This document shows, piece by piece, positions 52,739 to 60,775 of a stretch of 64,000 bases of DNA (positions within the stretch are counted from its first letter, which is position 1; each line of letters opens with the position of its first letter). The stretch is from VXNE01 sp963668365. Lineage in GTDB: Bacteria; Pseudomonadota; Gammaproteobacteria; Pseudomonadales; Azotimanducaceae. Under the pieces are notes generated by a model. That model did not search any database. It saw only the letters and a program-made list of their open reading frames with translations, and was not told the origin of the DNA. Position numbers and translations under genes: made by a program. The stretch covers positions 1,240,001 to 1,304,000 of the forward strand of contig OY764266.1 of assembly GCA_963668365.1 (NCBI GenBank), given 5' to 3'.

Positions 52739-53962
52739 CTACAGATCGGCGAAGGGTAGCGCGGTCACGCCGGAACCCAGGGGCAGGCGTATGTCGCCGG
52801 GATGCACTACGTACCCGGACGTCGCCTTGCCTTTCGCATCTGCCTGAAAGTTCTTGATGGTCGCGGCCATGGCCGGTTTCGGCGTAGCGGATAGCTTGAC
52901 CTCGATCGGGACGAGCCCCGATTCGGTCTCGACCACGAAATCCACTTCCGATCCGGACATGGTCCGCCAGAAATAGATTCTCGGCTCCAAGCCGCGATGG
53001 GTCAGCGTCTTGACGATTTCGGAGAGCACCGCCGTTTCCATGATGGCGCCGCCCATAGGTCCCGAGGCGGCATGTTCGGGGTCCTTGAGGCCCGCCAGGT
53101 GGCAGAGCGTACCGACATCGGTGAAATACACCTTCGGCGTCTTGACGAGCCGTTTTCCGATGTTGGCGAAATACGGGCGCAACACGATCACCTGGTAGGT
53201 GGCCTCAAGCACGGAGAGCCATGCCTTGATGGTGTTGACCGCTACCCCGAGGTCCCGGGCGACATCTGTCAGATTCACTAGCTGCGCACTTCTGGCTGCC
53301 AGGATGCGGAGAAAGTTCTGGTACTGGATCAGGTCCCCAACCTGCCGGAGCGTGCGCACGTCCCGTTCGAGATAGGTCTGGATGTAGCTGGCATGCCAGA
53401 GGGAACTATCGCGGTCGGGTTGTATCGCAAGTTCCGGATACCCGCCGCGAAGGAATCGCTTCCACAGGTCGCCGAAAGCAAGTGTCGACCTTGACGATGT
53501 CTCGCGCTTGCGCTCCCAGGCAAGGGGAATTTGCGACCGTCCCTCCGCTTCCCGTCTGGATAGCGGCAACAGGCGGAGAATGGCCGCGCGACCTGCAAGC
53601 GATTCCGTCACCTTCTCCGCGAGCAGCAGGTTCTGCGAGCCGGTCAACAGGTATTGACCGCTCTTGGCGCGGTTCGCGTCGATCTTTTCCTTGATGTAGG
53701 GAAACAGGTCGGGGGCATACTGCACTTCGTCGAATATGGCCGGCGGCGGGTACATTTCCAGGAAGCCACGCGGGTCTTCTGCGGCGGCTGCGCGAACGTC
53801 CGGCGGCTCCAGGGAAACATACCGGCAACGACTCCCGAAGAGATGCTGCAGTAGGGTAGTCTTGCCGGACTGTCGCGGCCCGGTCAGGACGACGGCCGGG
53901 AACTCGGACGCCGCCTCTTTGAGGACGGATTCCAGCGAACGTTTGATGTACGGCAAATCCAT
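52739..53962 (-). CDS. AAA/DUF4143 ATP-binding protein
   Basis: 407 residues from ATG 53962 (MDLPYIKRSLESVL); the open frame continues upstream through an AT-rich segment that looks like promoter rather than coding DNA. Walker A VLTGPRQSGKTTLL, Walker B AIFDEVQYAPDLF, LLTGSQNLLL, winged-helix-like VARDLGVAVNTIKAWLSVLE, then DUF4143 with FWRTMSGSEVDFVVE and LVPIEVKLSAT. Intact. The AT-rich upstream region (about 53963-54015) and repeated occurrence of the family suggest a mobile or selfish-like gene class; function unknown. Confidence 0.87.
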   Translation of the reverse strand: MDLPYIKRSLESVLKEAASEFPAVVLTGPRQSGKTTLLQHLFGSRCRYVSLEPPDVRAAAAEDPRGFLEMYPPPAIFDEVQYAPDLFPYIKEKIDANRAKSGQYLLTGSQNLLLAEKVTESLAGRAAILRLLPLSRREAEGRSQIPLAWERKRETSSRSTLAFGDLWKRFLRGGYPELAIQPDRDSSLWHASYIQTYLERDVRTLRQVGDLIQYQNFLRILAARSAQLVNLTDVARDLGVAVNTIKAWLSVLEATYQVIVLRPYFANIGKRLVKTPKVYFTDVGTLCHLAGLKDPEHAASGPMGGAIMETAVLSEIVKTLTHRGLEPRIYFWRTMSGSEVDFVVETESGLVPIEVKLSATPKPAMAATIKNFQADAKGKATSGYVVHPGDIRLPLGSGVTALPFADL

Positions 53963-54113
53963 AAGTCGAAATAATGCATTTAGAATGCAAATAGTCAATA
54001 AAAATATCGCGTGTCTGGCGGATGTCGATAACCATTCCGGATGAACGCTCCGGACTCCATGCCGTGCGTGGCGCTTGGGCACAATCCAGGGCATTGTCCG
54101 GGAGGGCTGAGCC

Positions 54114-54833
54114 GTGAGTGACGCGCTAAGACATCAAGTGGCGGTCATCGTGGGCGCCAGCAGCGGCATTGGCAGGGAGACGGCACTTGCGTTTGCAGGG
54201 GCTGGCGCCGCCATCGTGCTCGCTGCGCGTAGCCAGGACAGGCTCCATGCCCTGGTCGAGGAGATCGGCAGTGACTCGATGGTCTGCCCGATGGACGTCG
54301 AGGACACGATGTCGATCCGTCGATCGATAGAAAGGACTGTCGAGCGATTTGGCCGCATCGACGTGCTCGTGTACGCAACTGGCACGAATATCCCCGACCG
54401 TACCTTGGACGAACTGACCCCGGAAACCTGGGACATGATGCTCGCCACCAATCTGAGCGGCGCCTTCCACTGCACACAGGCCGTGCTCCCGACCATGCGG
54501 GGGCAGGGTGGAGGACTCATCGTCTACCTGTCGAGTGTCGCGGTGCAGCTTCCGGATGCCTCCGGTGTGTCCTACCAAGCCGCCAAACACGGGCTGGTGG
54601 GCCTGGCGCACGGGACGTTCAAGGAGGAGCAGGACAGCGGCATTCGTACCACGGTGATTTTTCCCGGACTCACGGATACATCACTGGTGCTCAAACGACC
54701 GACGCCGACGCCGCCCGAAGTGATATCCCACGCGTTGCAACCGGAGGACGTGGCCGAGGCGTGCCTGTTCGTGGCATCGCTGCCGGCGCGGGCGCGGGTA
54801 CCCGAACTCATGCTGATGCCCTCGCGCCTGTAG
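54114..54833 (+). CDS. SDR-family NAD(P)-dependent oxidoreductase
   Basis: 239 residues from GTG 54114, with GGGAGGG upstream. It is a classical short-chain dehydrogenase: cofactor motif GASSGIGRE, LAARSQDRL, active-site Ser in LIVYLSSVAV and Tyr-x3-Lys in VSYQAAKHGLVGLA. The structural Asn is in the NLSGAFHCTQA region. The specificity loop FPGLTDTSLVLKRP does not identify the substrate. It is followed 91 bases later by a PhyH dioxygenase on the same strand; the pair may act on one compound. Confidence 0.9.
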   Translation: MSDALRHQVAVIVGASSGIGRETALAFAGAGAAIVLAARSQDRLHALVEEIGSDSMVCPMDVEDTMSIRRSIERTVERFGRIDVLVYATGTNIPDRTLDELTPETWDMMLATNLSGAFHCTQAVLPTMRGQGGGLIVYLSSVAVQLPDASGVSYQAAKHGLVGLAHGTFKEEQDSGIRTTVIFPGLTDTSLVLKRPTPTPPEVISHALQPEDVAEACLFVASLPARARVPELMLMPSRL

Positions 54834-54924
54834 CGCGTAGCCCGGCGCTATTGATATTGCGCGGAGCGAAGCGCAAAGTCGGACAGATTGGACCCGTGAA
54901 CGACAACAGCGAGGTTCGAAAAAG

Positions 54925-55794
54925 ATGGAAGGACCAGGCACCAGATCCACACTCGAACCCGAGGAGCTGGACCTCTTTCGGCACAACGGCTTCATTAAAC
55001 TGCCGACAAGGTTGTCGGCGGACCTGGTGGAGGGCTTGAAGGCCGCGGCGCTGGAGGACATCCGTAACGAGGTCGAGCCGGTCGCGCGTCGCGATGGCGA
55101 CGTGGACCGAATATCCGGCCTCTGGGATCGGGGCGGCGTCTTCCAGCAAGCCATCGCGTGCGACGAGATTCTTGGTCCCCTGGAGTCCCTGCTGGGGCCG
55201 AACATCGAGTTCATGCTGAATCGCCATAACCACATCTACTTGCGGGACAGCAAGTCTATGGCGTCGATCGAACTGCATCGGGATTGCCGGGTGTGGTCGC
55301 GGAACCTGCTCTCGGTGCTGGTCTACCTGGAAGACACGAACCTGGAGAACGGTTGCACCTACGTGGTTCCGGGTTCTCACCACCTGCCGACGCTTTCCAA
55401 CTTTGCGTATATTCGCGAACGGGGAGCCCTCAGCCGGGGAGCGCGAGGGGGTTCCCCTCGCAAGAAGAGAGCCCTCAGCCGGGGAGCGCGAGGGGGTTCC
55501 CCTCGCAAGAAAGAGGAACTGTTTGAGATCGCCTGGTCCCAGTCGATCCCGCTGCCCATGCCCGCTGGCGGCCTGCTCGCCATGGATGGATTGCTGCTGC
55601 ATGCGGCAGGCAGGAACCAGACCAATGGCACCCGCATGAGCATGACGCTCGGCTACCACAGCGCCGACGAGTTCTCGCTGCCGGATGATCGCAAGCACGT
55701 GCTGGTGCGCGGCGAGCGCACCTACGGCGGCAACGACGTGCGCAGCATGGATCGTTACTCCCAATCCGGGAGTGAACGGACAGAGGTGTATTAG
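54925..55794 (+). CDS. phytanoyl-CoA dioxygenase family protein with inserted 15-residue repeats
   Basis: 289-residue PhyH-type dioxygenase: start ELDLFRHNGFIKLPTRLSAD, iron ligands His-Arg-Asp in SIELHRDCRVWSRN, VPGSHHLPTL, distal His in GLLLHAAGRNQTNGTR with the following Arg. Between VPGSHHLPTLSNFAYIRERG and EELFEIAWSQ lie two copies of a 15-residue basic repeat (RALSRGARGGSPRKK), encoded by a 45-base palindromic tandem repeat. This loop is not part of the PhyH fold and appears to be an in-frame insertion that the protein tolerates. The substrate is unknown. Confidence 0.87.
   Translation: MEGPGTRSTLEPEELDLFRHNGFIKLPTRLSADLVEGLKAAALEDIRNEVEPVARRDGDVDRISGLWDRGGVFQQAIACDEILGPLESLLGPNIEFMLNRHNHIYLRDSKSMASIELHRDCRVWSRNLLSVLVYLEDTNLENGCTYVVPGSHHLPTLSNFAYIRERGALSRGARGGSPRKKRALSRGARGGSPRKKEELFEIAWSQSIPLPMPAGGLLAMDGLLLHAAGRNQTNGTRMSMTLGYHSADEFSLPDDRKHVLVRGERTYGGNDVRSMDRYSQSGSERTEVY
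55424..55512 (+). repeat. two tandem 45-bp palindrome-bearing repeats inside a coding gene
   Basis: Units at 55424-55468 and 55469-55512 are near identical, each with arms GCGAGGGG and CCCCTCGC around GTT. The 45-base period keeps the reading frame. The same core occurs inside the MITE-like element at 20436-20467, so this is a dispersed repeat that has entered and duplicated within a gene. Confidence 0.85.
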
Positions 55795-55849
55795 CCTAAG
55801 TGCCTACCCGGCGCTGACCCAAGGGCTCAAACGCACCCTGGCAATCTGC

Positions 55850-56341
55850 ATGCGACGTCGACAAGCCGCGCGCGCTTTGATCCTGTCGGAGGCGGACCAG
55901 TGCGTACTGCTCCTGCGAATGCAGCGGCCGGACCGGCCGGGCGACTTCTGGCTGCTGCCGGGCGGCGGCATCAAGCCTGACGAGGACCGTTTGGATGCCT
56001 TGCGCCGCGAGGTCTGGGAAGAGACCGGATTTGTCGTGTCTGACGAGCCACGTTTGCTGTGGCGGCGCGTGCACCGGTTCGGTCGCGGCCTGGACGAGGG
56101 ACTCCCGGCCACCGAGCAGCACGAGGACATCTACCTCGTGCTGGCGCGGCGTTTCGAGCCAACCGCGCGCAACAACCCGGAACCCAGCGAGGTGGGCATC
56201 TTTCGCGAGTTCCGCTGGTGGTCGGTGACGGAAATGCGGGCCGCCACCGGTCATCAGTTCGCGCCGAGATCATTGGCGCACCTCGTGGAAGAACTCGTCG
56301 CCGACGGACCGCCCGCGGAACCGATTTCGTTGCGCGACTAG
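55850..56341 (+). CDS. Nudix hydrolase
   Basis: 163 residues from ATG 55850. The Nudix box is complete and canonical: GGIKPDEDRLDALRREVWEE followed by TGF, with the preceding WLLPGG. It hydrolyses a nucleoside-diphosphate-linked substrate; the specific one is unknown. The first strands (RRQAARALILSEADQCVLLL) are normal. It follows the PhyH gene on the same strand after about 55 bases. Confidence 0.9.
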   Translation: MRRRQAARALILSEADQCVLLLRMQRPDRPGDFWLLPGGGIKPDEDRLDALRREVWEETGFVVSDEPRLLWRRVHRFGRGLDEGLPATEQHEDIYLVLARRFEPTARNNPEPSEVGIFREFRWWSVTEMRAATGHQFAPRSLAHLVEELVADGPPAEPISLRD

Positions 56342-56408
56342 CGAACGTGGCGAAAGTCGCAATCTTCCGATCACGGTTGCGGATGAACGTCCCCTTGTTT
56401 CCGGACCG

Positions 56409-57482
56409 CTAACCCCGCGTCGGTAGCGCGACAGTCGCGCGTGAGAACGCGCTCGCCGTGCCGGACTGGTTCACGTTGCGGATGTCCAGGTCCACGAGGT
56501 GCTCGTCACCCTGGACATATTTGCTCGCGACCGTCCCGTAGATCGTGTTGGTGTCGCCGACGATGTTCGGATGCCGGACCTGGGTCACCAACTTCTTCAA
56601 CGTTCCGTCGTCACCCATCCAGTCGGTGCACATCTGCGTCAGCCAGCAGACCCGTTGCGGGCCGAAGTCGAACTGGCCCGGCATGCTGCGGCGCTTCTTG
56701 GCGTGGTCCGCGTCGAAGCGGTCGTGGGACTCGAGGCGGCCGCCGAGCGACGCGCGCGTGCTCCGCCGCGTGCCCATCGCCCCAAAGGTGAACAGGAAGA
56801 GTTCGTTGACGGTGTAGGTGCCTTTCTTCAATGGCGGCATTTCGTCGCCTTCGACCACGTCTTCCCAGTAGCGCGGCTCCGCGCCGCGGCGTTCCCTCTC
56901 CCACACGAGCGGGTCCGGCGACTCCTGCTGCACGTCGGTCTTGTTCTCGCGGTCGTAGGTGATCGTTTCGGTGCCGCCCCCAAGGATCCTGTAGCGCGCC
57001 ATCAGCGTTCGCTTGGTTGCCACTACCTCGTGCCGCTGATTGGTGTATGTCACCAGTCCCGTGCAGATGCAGAACGGACCGATGCGCCCACTCTCCTTCC
57101 TGACGACGGGACCTACCTGCTCTTGCACGTATATGGTGTCCCCAAGCCAGATCGGCCGAAAGAACTCCAGCTCGCCACCGGCATAGTTCATGGCGAAGCT
57201 CCCCACGCGCGAGCCGTCGATGGCGCCGTTGATCGCCGCGCCGACCCCGAGGCTCGTGCAGTACACGAACGCGGGCATGGCGGTGACCATGCCGAAGCGG
57301 CTGTTCGCTGCGTACTCCGGATCCCGATACAACGGGTTGTAGTCGCCGATCCCGTCGCCGGCGCGGCGGATATTGTCGAGGTTCGCCAGTTTCGAAGCCC
57401 GGGACGGCAGGAGCGTCCCCGCGCCCTTTCTGTATTCGTCTTCGAACTCGTCGAGTGTCGTGATCTCTGGTAGGGCAGCCAC
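56409..57482 (-). CDS. MaoC / FAS1-like double-hotdog dehydratase
   Basis: 357 residues from GTG 57482, chosen because GGGAGGA lies just upstream and the frame beyond is not coding-like. Two hotdog halves are recognisable: DGIGDYNPLYRDPEYAANSR and GGELEFFRPIWLGDTIYVQE in the first, then DVVEGDEMPPLKKGTYTVNE and TQVRHPNIVGDTNTIYGTVA in the second. This resembles FAS1-like dehydratase / MaoC acyl-dehydratase family proteins, which hydrate or dehydrate acyl-CoA-like thioesters. The enoyl-CoA hydratase genes nearby fit an acyl-CoA catabolic setting. Confidence 0.82.
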   Translation of the reverse strand: MAALPEITTLDEFEDEYRKGAGTLLPSRASKLANLDNIRRAGDGIGDYNPLYRDPEYAANSRFGMVTAMPAFVYCTSLGVGAAINGAIDGSRVGSFAMNYAGGELEFFRPIWLGDTIYVQEQVGPVVRKESGRIGPFCICTGLVTYTNQRHEVVATKRTLMARYRILGGGTETITYDRENKTDVQQESPDPLVWERERRGAEPRYWEDVVEGDEMPPLKKGTYTVNELFLFTFGAMGTRRSTRASLGGRLESHDRFDADHAKKRRSMPGQFDFGPQRVCWLTQMCTDWMGDDGTLKKLVTQVRHPNIVGDTNTIYGTVASKYVQGDEHLVDLDIRNVNQSGTASAFSRATVALPTRG

Positions 57483-57564
57483 TTGTATCCTCCCGTGTTT
57501 GGTTGTGTTGTCGATCAGGCCGCAATGCAGACCGTGTTGCAGATTGAAACACATTCGACCCACG

Positions 57565-57996
57565 ATGGAAGCGTTGCGCGACGCCTTGGACGACCTGACG
57601 GTGCTGTTCACGGACATGGTCGAGTCCACTTGCATTGAGTGTCGTGATCGCAAGATCGACTCAGGCAGTCTTCTAGCACCCGATCATTGGGAACACACGA
57701 GGGACGAACACATCCTTGTGCCGGGCTTCACGTTCTCGGACCAGCATCTGTTGACGATCACGCACCGGATTTCCCTCAACGGCTACGTGCACGGCACGGA
57801 CGACTTCAACGTCGGCGTCTCTTGTCATTGGGTGTTTGATTCCGACGCCATGTCGAGGTCCCTCGTGATCGACGACGAGCCATTGGACGGTCCGGAGCGG
57901 GTCGGCTATTCGGAGCTGGGGGTTCGCAGCGTTCGAATTGATCGCGTCTGCACCATCGTGCTGAGGCAGGCAAGGACCGCGATCGAAGCGCGTTAG
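57565..57996 (+). CDS. hypothetical protein (NTF2/SnoaL-like size)
   Basis: 143 residues from ATG 57565, divergent from the MaoC-like gene, with an 82-base gap. It contains WEHTRDEHILVPGFTFSDQH, DDFNVGVSCHWVFDSDAMSR and VRIDRVCTIVLRQARTA. It is soluble, with no signal peptide or membrane segment. I do not recognise the family; the size and alternating strands would suit a small alpha/beta or NTF2-like fold. Confidence 0.5.
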   Translation: MEALRDALDDLTVLFTDMVESTCIECRDRKIDSGSLLAPDHWEHTRDEHILVPGFTFSDQHLLTITHRISLNGYVHGTDDFNVGVSCHWVFDSDAMSRSLVIDDEPLDGPERVGYSELGVRSVRIDRVCTIVLRQARTAIEAR

Positions 57997-58060
57997 TGGA
58001 CCCTTCAATAGTGTTGCGGCCGTACAGCGTGCCCTGCGGTCCGCGCAGAACCTCGATGCG
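57997..58060 (-). pseudogene. relic of a TonB-dependent receptor plug
   Basis: On the minus strand, bases 58060 to 57997 read RIEVLRGPQGTLYGRNTIEG, the signature segment of the TonB-receptor plug domain. No receptor frame continues on either side. It is a short leftover of a deleted receptor gene. Confidence 0.75.
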
Positions 58061-58281
58061 TCAACCCAAGTGGTTCAATGCTCGGGAGGGGCCCCAAGGC
58101 AATTCAACGGCAAATATTTGACGAAAAAATTCTACGCAAATATCGCGGGTTTGGTGGGGCGGAGTAGCGACGGTGCGGTCGTTTCACCCTCTCGAGTGTG
58201 TCGAAGCCCTCACGGTCGTTGGACCCTCGCCGCGCGGTTACGGGACCGCCCGGATCGAGACGAGATCCCTGTGTCCTGCGC

Positions 58282-59019
58282 TCAACGTCCCCCGAAGTTC
58301 GCCCGCCGTCTCTCAAGCCGCGCGCGCTTCCCTTCGACGGCGTCCTGGCTATCCCGTACTTGCCGAACGAGGTTGTCGACGTCGGCGTGAAAGATGCCAT
58401 CCCGGAACGTCATCTCGCGCAGGAGCAGCGCCTTGATCGCGCGAACCGAGAGCGGCGCATTCTGTACGAGACGATCCACCAGGGCATCGACGGCGGCCTC
58501 GAGTTCATCGGGTTGTGCAACCCGAGCGATCATCCCCAGCGCGTGGAGCTTTGTCGCCGGCAGCGGGTCCCCGAGCAGGAGTATCTCGCGCGTGCCGACC
58601 GGCCCGGCGACGTCGAGCAGTTTCTTCGCCAGGAACCAGGTGGGCGCCAGGCCGATCTGCGCGAGCGACATGCCGAAGCGGGCGTTCGTCGACGCGACGA
58701 CGAAGTCGCAGTGCAGGGCGATCTCGCAGCCGCCGGCGATGGCGTGCCCCTGCACGACGGCGATCACCGGCAGCGGATAGGTCTCGACCGCGTGAAACAC
58801 CGGCTCGACGGAGACGTTCATGGACCCGCCGATATCCCGCCCGGCGCAGAAGGAGCGACCCGCGCCGCGCAGGATCGTCACGCGCTCCCTGTTGGGAGGG
58901 GTGGCGGAGAACGCGGCCCGCAATTCATCGAGCATCTCGTCGCTCATCGCGTTGAGCTTTTCGGGCCTGTTCATGGTGACGGTGCGCACCGCCCCTTCCG
59001 TGGCTATCTCGACGAGCAT
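58282..59019 (-). CDS. enoyl-CoA hydratase/isomerase family protein
   Basis: 245-residue crotonase-fold enzyme; GGGGAGGG precedes ATG 59019. Oxyanion-hole segments are GRSFCAGRDIGG and VVQGHAIAGGCEIALHCDFV. FGMSLAQIGLAPTWF and the C-terminal NAPLSVRAIKALL are family-typical. It probably hydrates or isomerises an enoyl-CoA in acid catabolism. A second, truncated paralogue lies upstream on the same strand. Confidence 0.88.
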   Translation of the reverse strand: MLVEIATEGAVRTVTMNRPEKLNAMSDEMLDELRAAFSATPPNRERVTILRGAGRSFCAGRDIGGSMNVSVEPVFHAVETYPLPVIAVVQGHAIAGGCEIALHCDFVVASTNARFGMSLAQIGLAPTWFLAKKLLDVAGPVGTREILLLGDPLPATKLHALGMIARVAQPDELEAAVDALVDRLVQNAPLSVRAIKALLLREMTFRDGIFHADVDNLVRQVRDSQDAVEGKRARLERRRANFGGR

Positions 59020-59098
59020 TGTTCCCTCCCCCTGAGCGATTGCGACACTCTACTCGAAAGGTGTCGCGAACGTTAAGTCGCCGCGCCGGTGAATCCGC

Positions 59099-59323
59099 GT
59101 GGAGCAGACTCCCTTGCCCGTGGCGCGGAAGCGCCCAGGTGCCGGCTGGACGGAAGGACTCGATGCCGCACGAGAAAGAGGCACGATCATCGCGCCTGGC
59201 ACGCACCGATCGGGGATCGATCCGACTACGGATGCGATGCCCGAGCAGGTCAAGCCCCTGTATCACCACTGGGTCAGCTCGCAGGTCAACCCCGCCCGAA
59301 CCTCGGTGCCCGCTTCTCCATGA
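59099..59323 (+). other. weak coding-like frame, unidentified
   Basis: A plus-strand frame between the two hydratase genes includes ERGTIIAPGTHRSGIDPTTD and VKPLYHHWVSSQV, which look protein-like, but it has no ribosome site and overlaps the 3' end of the truncated hydratase. It is possibly the remnant of an enzyme gene; the family is not recognised. Confidence 0.25.
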
Positions 59324-59741
59324 ACGCCGCCAGCGCTTCGGCGTGGTCGGGGTGGCGCCGCGCGATCTGGTCGCGGATGCCCTCGCGCTCGCCGACCCGG
59401 TCGATGTCGGGATCGAGCGGATTCTGACGCAGCAGCTCCTTCACGAACATCACGGCCTGGGGCGGATTGTTGGCGATCTCCGTGGCCTTCTCGACGGCGG
59501 CTTCGAGGAGGTTGTCGGGTTCCGTGACCTTGATCACCAGGCCCATCCTGAGGGCTTCGTCGGCGGGCACCATGCGGCCCGTCAGGCACATGTCGGCGGC
59601 GTTTCCGAGACCCACGAGCTGCGCCAGCAGGCGCGTGGATCCGAGCTCCGGCATCAGGCCCACCCTGATGAACCGGATGCTGAAGAGGGCGTCGGTCGAT
59701 GCGATGCGGATGTCGAACGGCAGGATGAACGTCAGTCCCTA
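59286..59741 (-). pseudogene. enoyl-CoA hydratase, N-terminal half missing
   Basis: The minus-strand frame from about 59741 reads GLTFILPFDIRIASTDALFS, IRVGLMPELGSTRLLAQLVG and LTGRMVPADEALRMGLVIKV to the normal C-terminus ending FMEKRAPRFGRG. The N-terminal half, including the first oxyanion-hole loop, is absent. Immediately upstream is a TAG, then the end of the DUF4143 ATPase gene. The ORF could start at the internal ATG 59663 but would not fold as a crotonase. Confidence 0.8.
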
Positions 59742-59750
59742 TGCCATGTC

Positions 59751-60775
59751 CTAGCCCTCTTTCGCGTCCGGATGGGGAGCTTCAAGTTTAGCTTTGTTCG
59801 GGGCGTGGCCCGCTTCATTGGCCAGTTCTGCCAGGGGCAGCACGGTGACCTTTTCGTCGAGTTGGTAGCGGGACGGGCCGGGATAGACGATCCACAGGTG
59901 TTGCAGGGGCAGGTCCCGCAAGACGGCTCGGATACTCCTCGTCATGCGGGGCGCGTCCTGGTACTTGAACTCCACTCCCCAGAGCGCGCCGCCTGCCTGC
60001 CACACGAAATCCAGTTCCGAGCCGGTGTGAGTGCGCCAGAAGTATGGCCGGACCGCCCCCATCAGCCGGATCGCCTGCTCCATGGCGAAGCCCTCCCACG
60101 ATGCGCCGAGCTTCGGATGAGACTCAAGTTGGCCGATGGTCTCGATGGTGTGCAGCGCGTGAAACAGGCCACTGTCGCGGATGTACAGCTTGGGTGCCTT
60201 GACCAGCCTCTTGCCGACATTCGCGTGCCACGGGAGCAACAGGCGGATCATGAAAGTACCGCTCAGTATTTCGAGGTAGCGGCGAACGGTGTGATCGGAT
60301 ACGCCGAATGATCTCCCCAGTTCTGAGAGGTTGAGCGTCTGACCGTGGTAATGGCTCACCATCACCCAGAATCGACGCAGCGTCTCCGCCGGGATGGAGA
60401 TTCCGAGGGCGGGAATGTCACGTTCCAGGTGGCTGCGGATGAAGTCTTCCCGCCACAGAGCGGAGGCAGCGTCGTCTTCGGAAAGATAGCTTCGGGGGAA
60501 CCCCCCGCGCAGCCACAACCTGCGCCACTCAAGGGTGCCTGTCTCGTCCACCGTAAAGGGGCCAAGGTCGTGATGCGCGACGCGGCCCGCGAGGCTCTCG
60601 GAGACCTCCTTCACCAACTCCGGCGAGGCGCTGCCGAGCAGCAGATAACGCGTGGATCGTTGCCGATCTGCGAGGACGCGGAGCAATGGAAAGAGTTCCG
60701 GCTTGCGTTGCACCTCATCGATCACGACCGTGCCGGTCAAGCTCTCCAGGGCGGTTTGCGGCTCGTCGAGCCGGG
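59751..60775 (-). pseudogene. AAA/DUF4143 ATPase lacking its Walker A region
   Basis: C-terminal about 340 residues of a DUF4143-family ATPase: LARLDEPQTALESLTGTVVI, Walker B VVIDEVQRKPELFP, LLLGSASPELV, winged-helix-like LSELGRSFGVSDHTVRRYLE, then FWRTHTGSELDFVW and LWGVEFKYQDAP. The first about 60 residues with the P-loop are replaced by the end of the IS4-type element at 60776, so the gene is 5' truncated. A TTG at 60740 is the only nearby start. It is the fourth copy of the family in the window. Confidence 0.82.

Noticed and set aside
55424..55512. CRISPR-like repeats
   Set aside because: Only two directly adjacent 45-base units with no spacers, and they lie within a reading frame.
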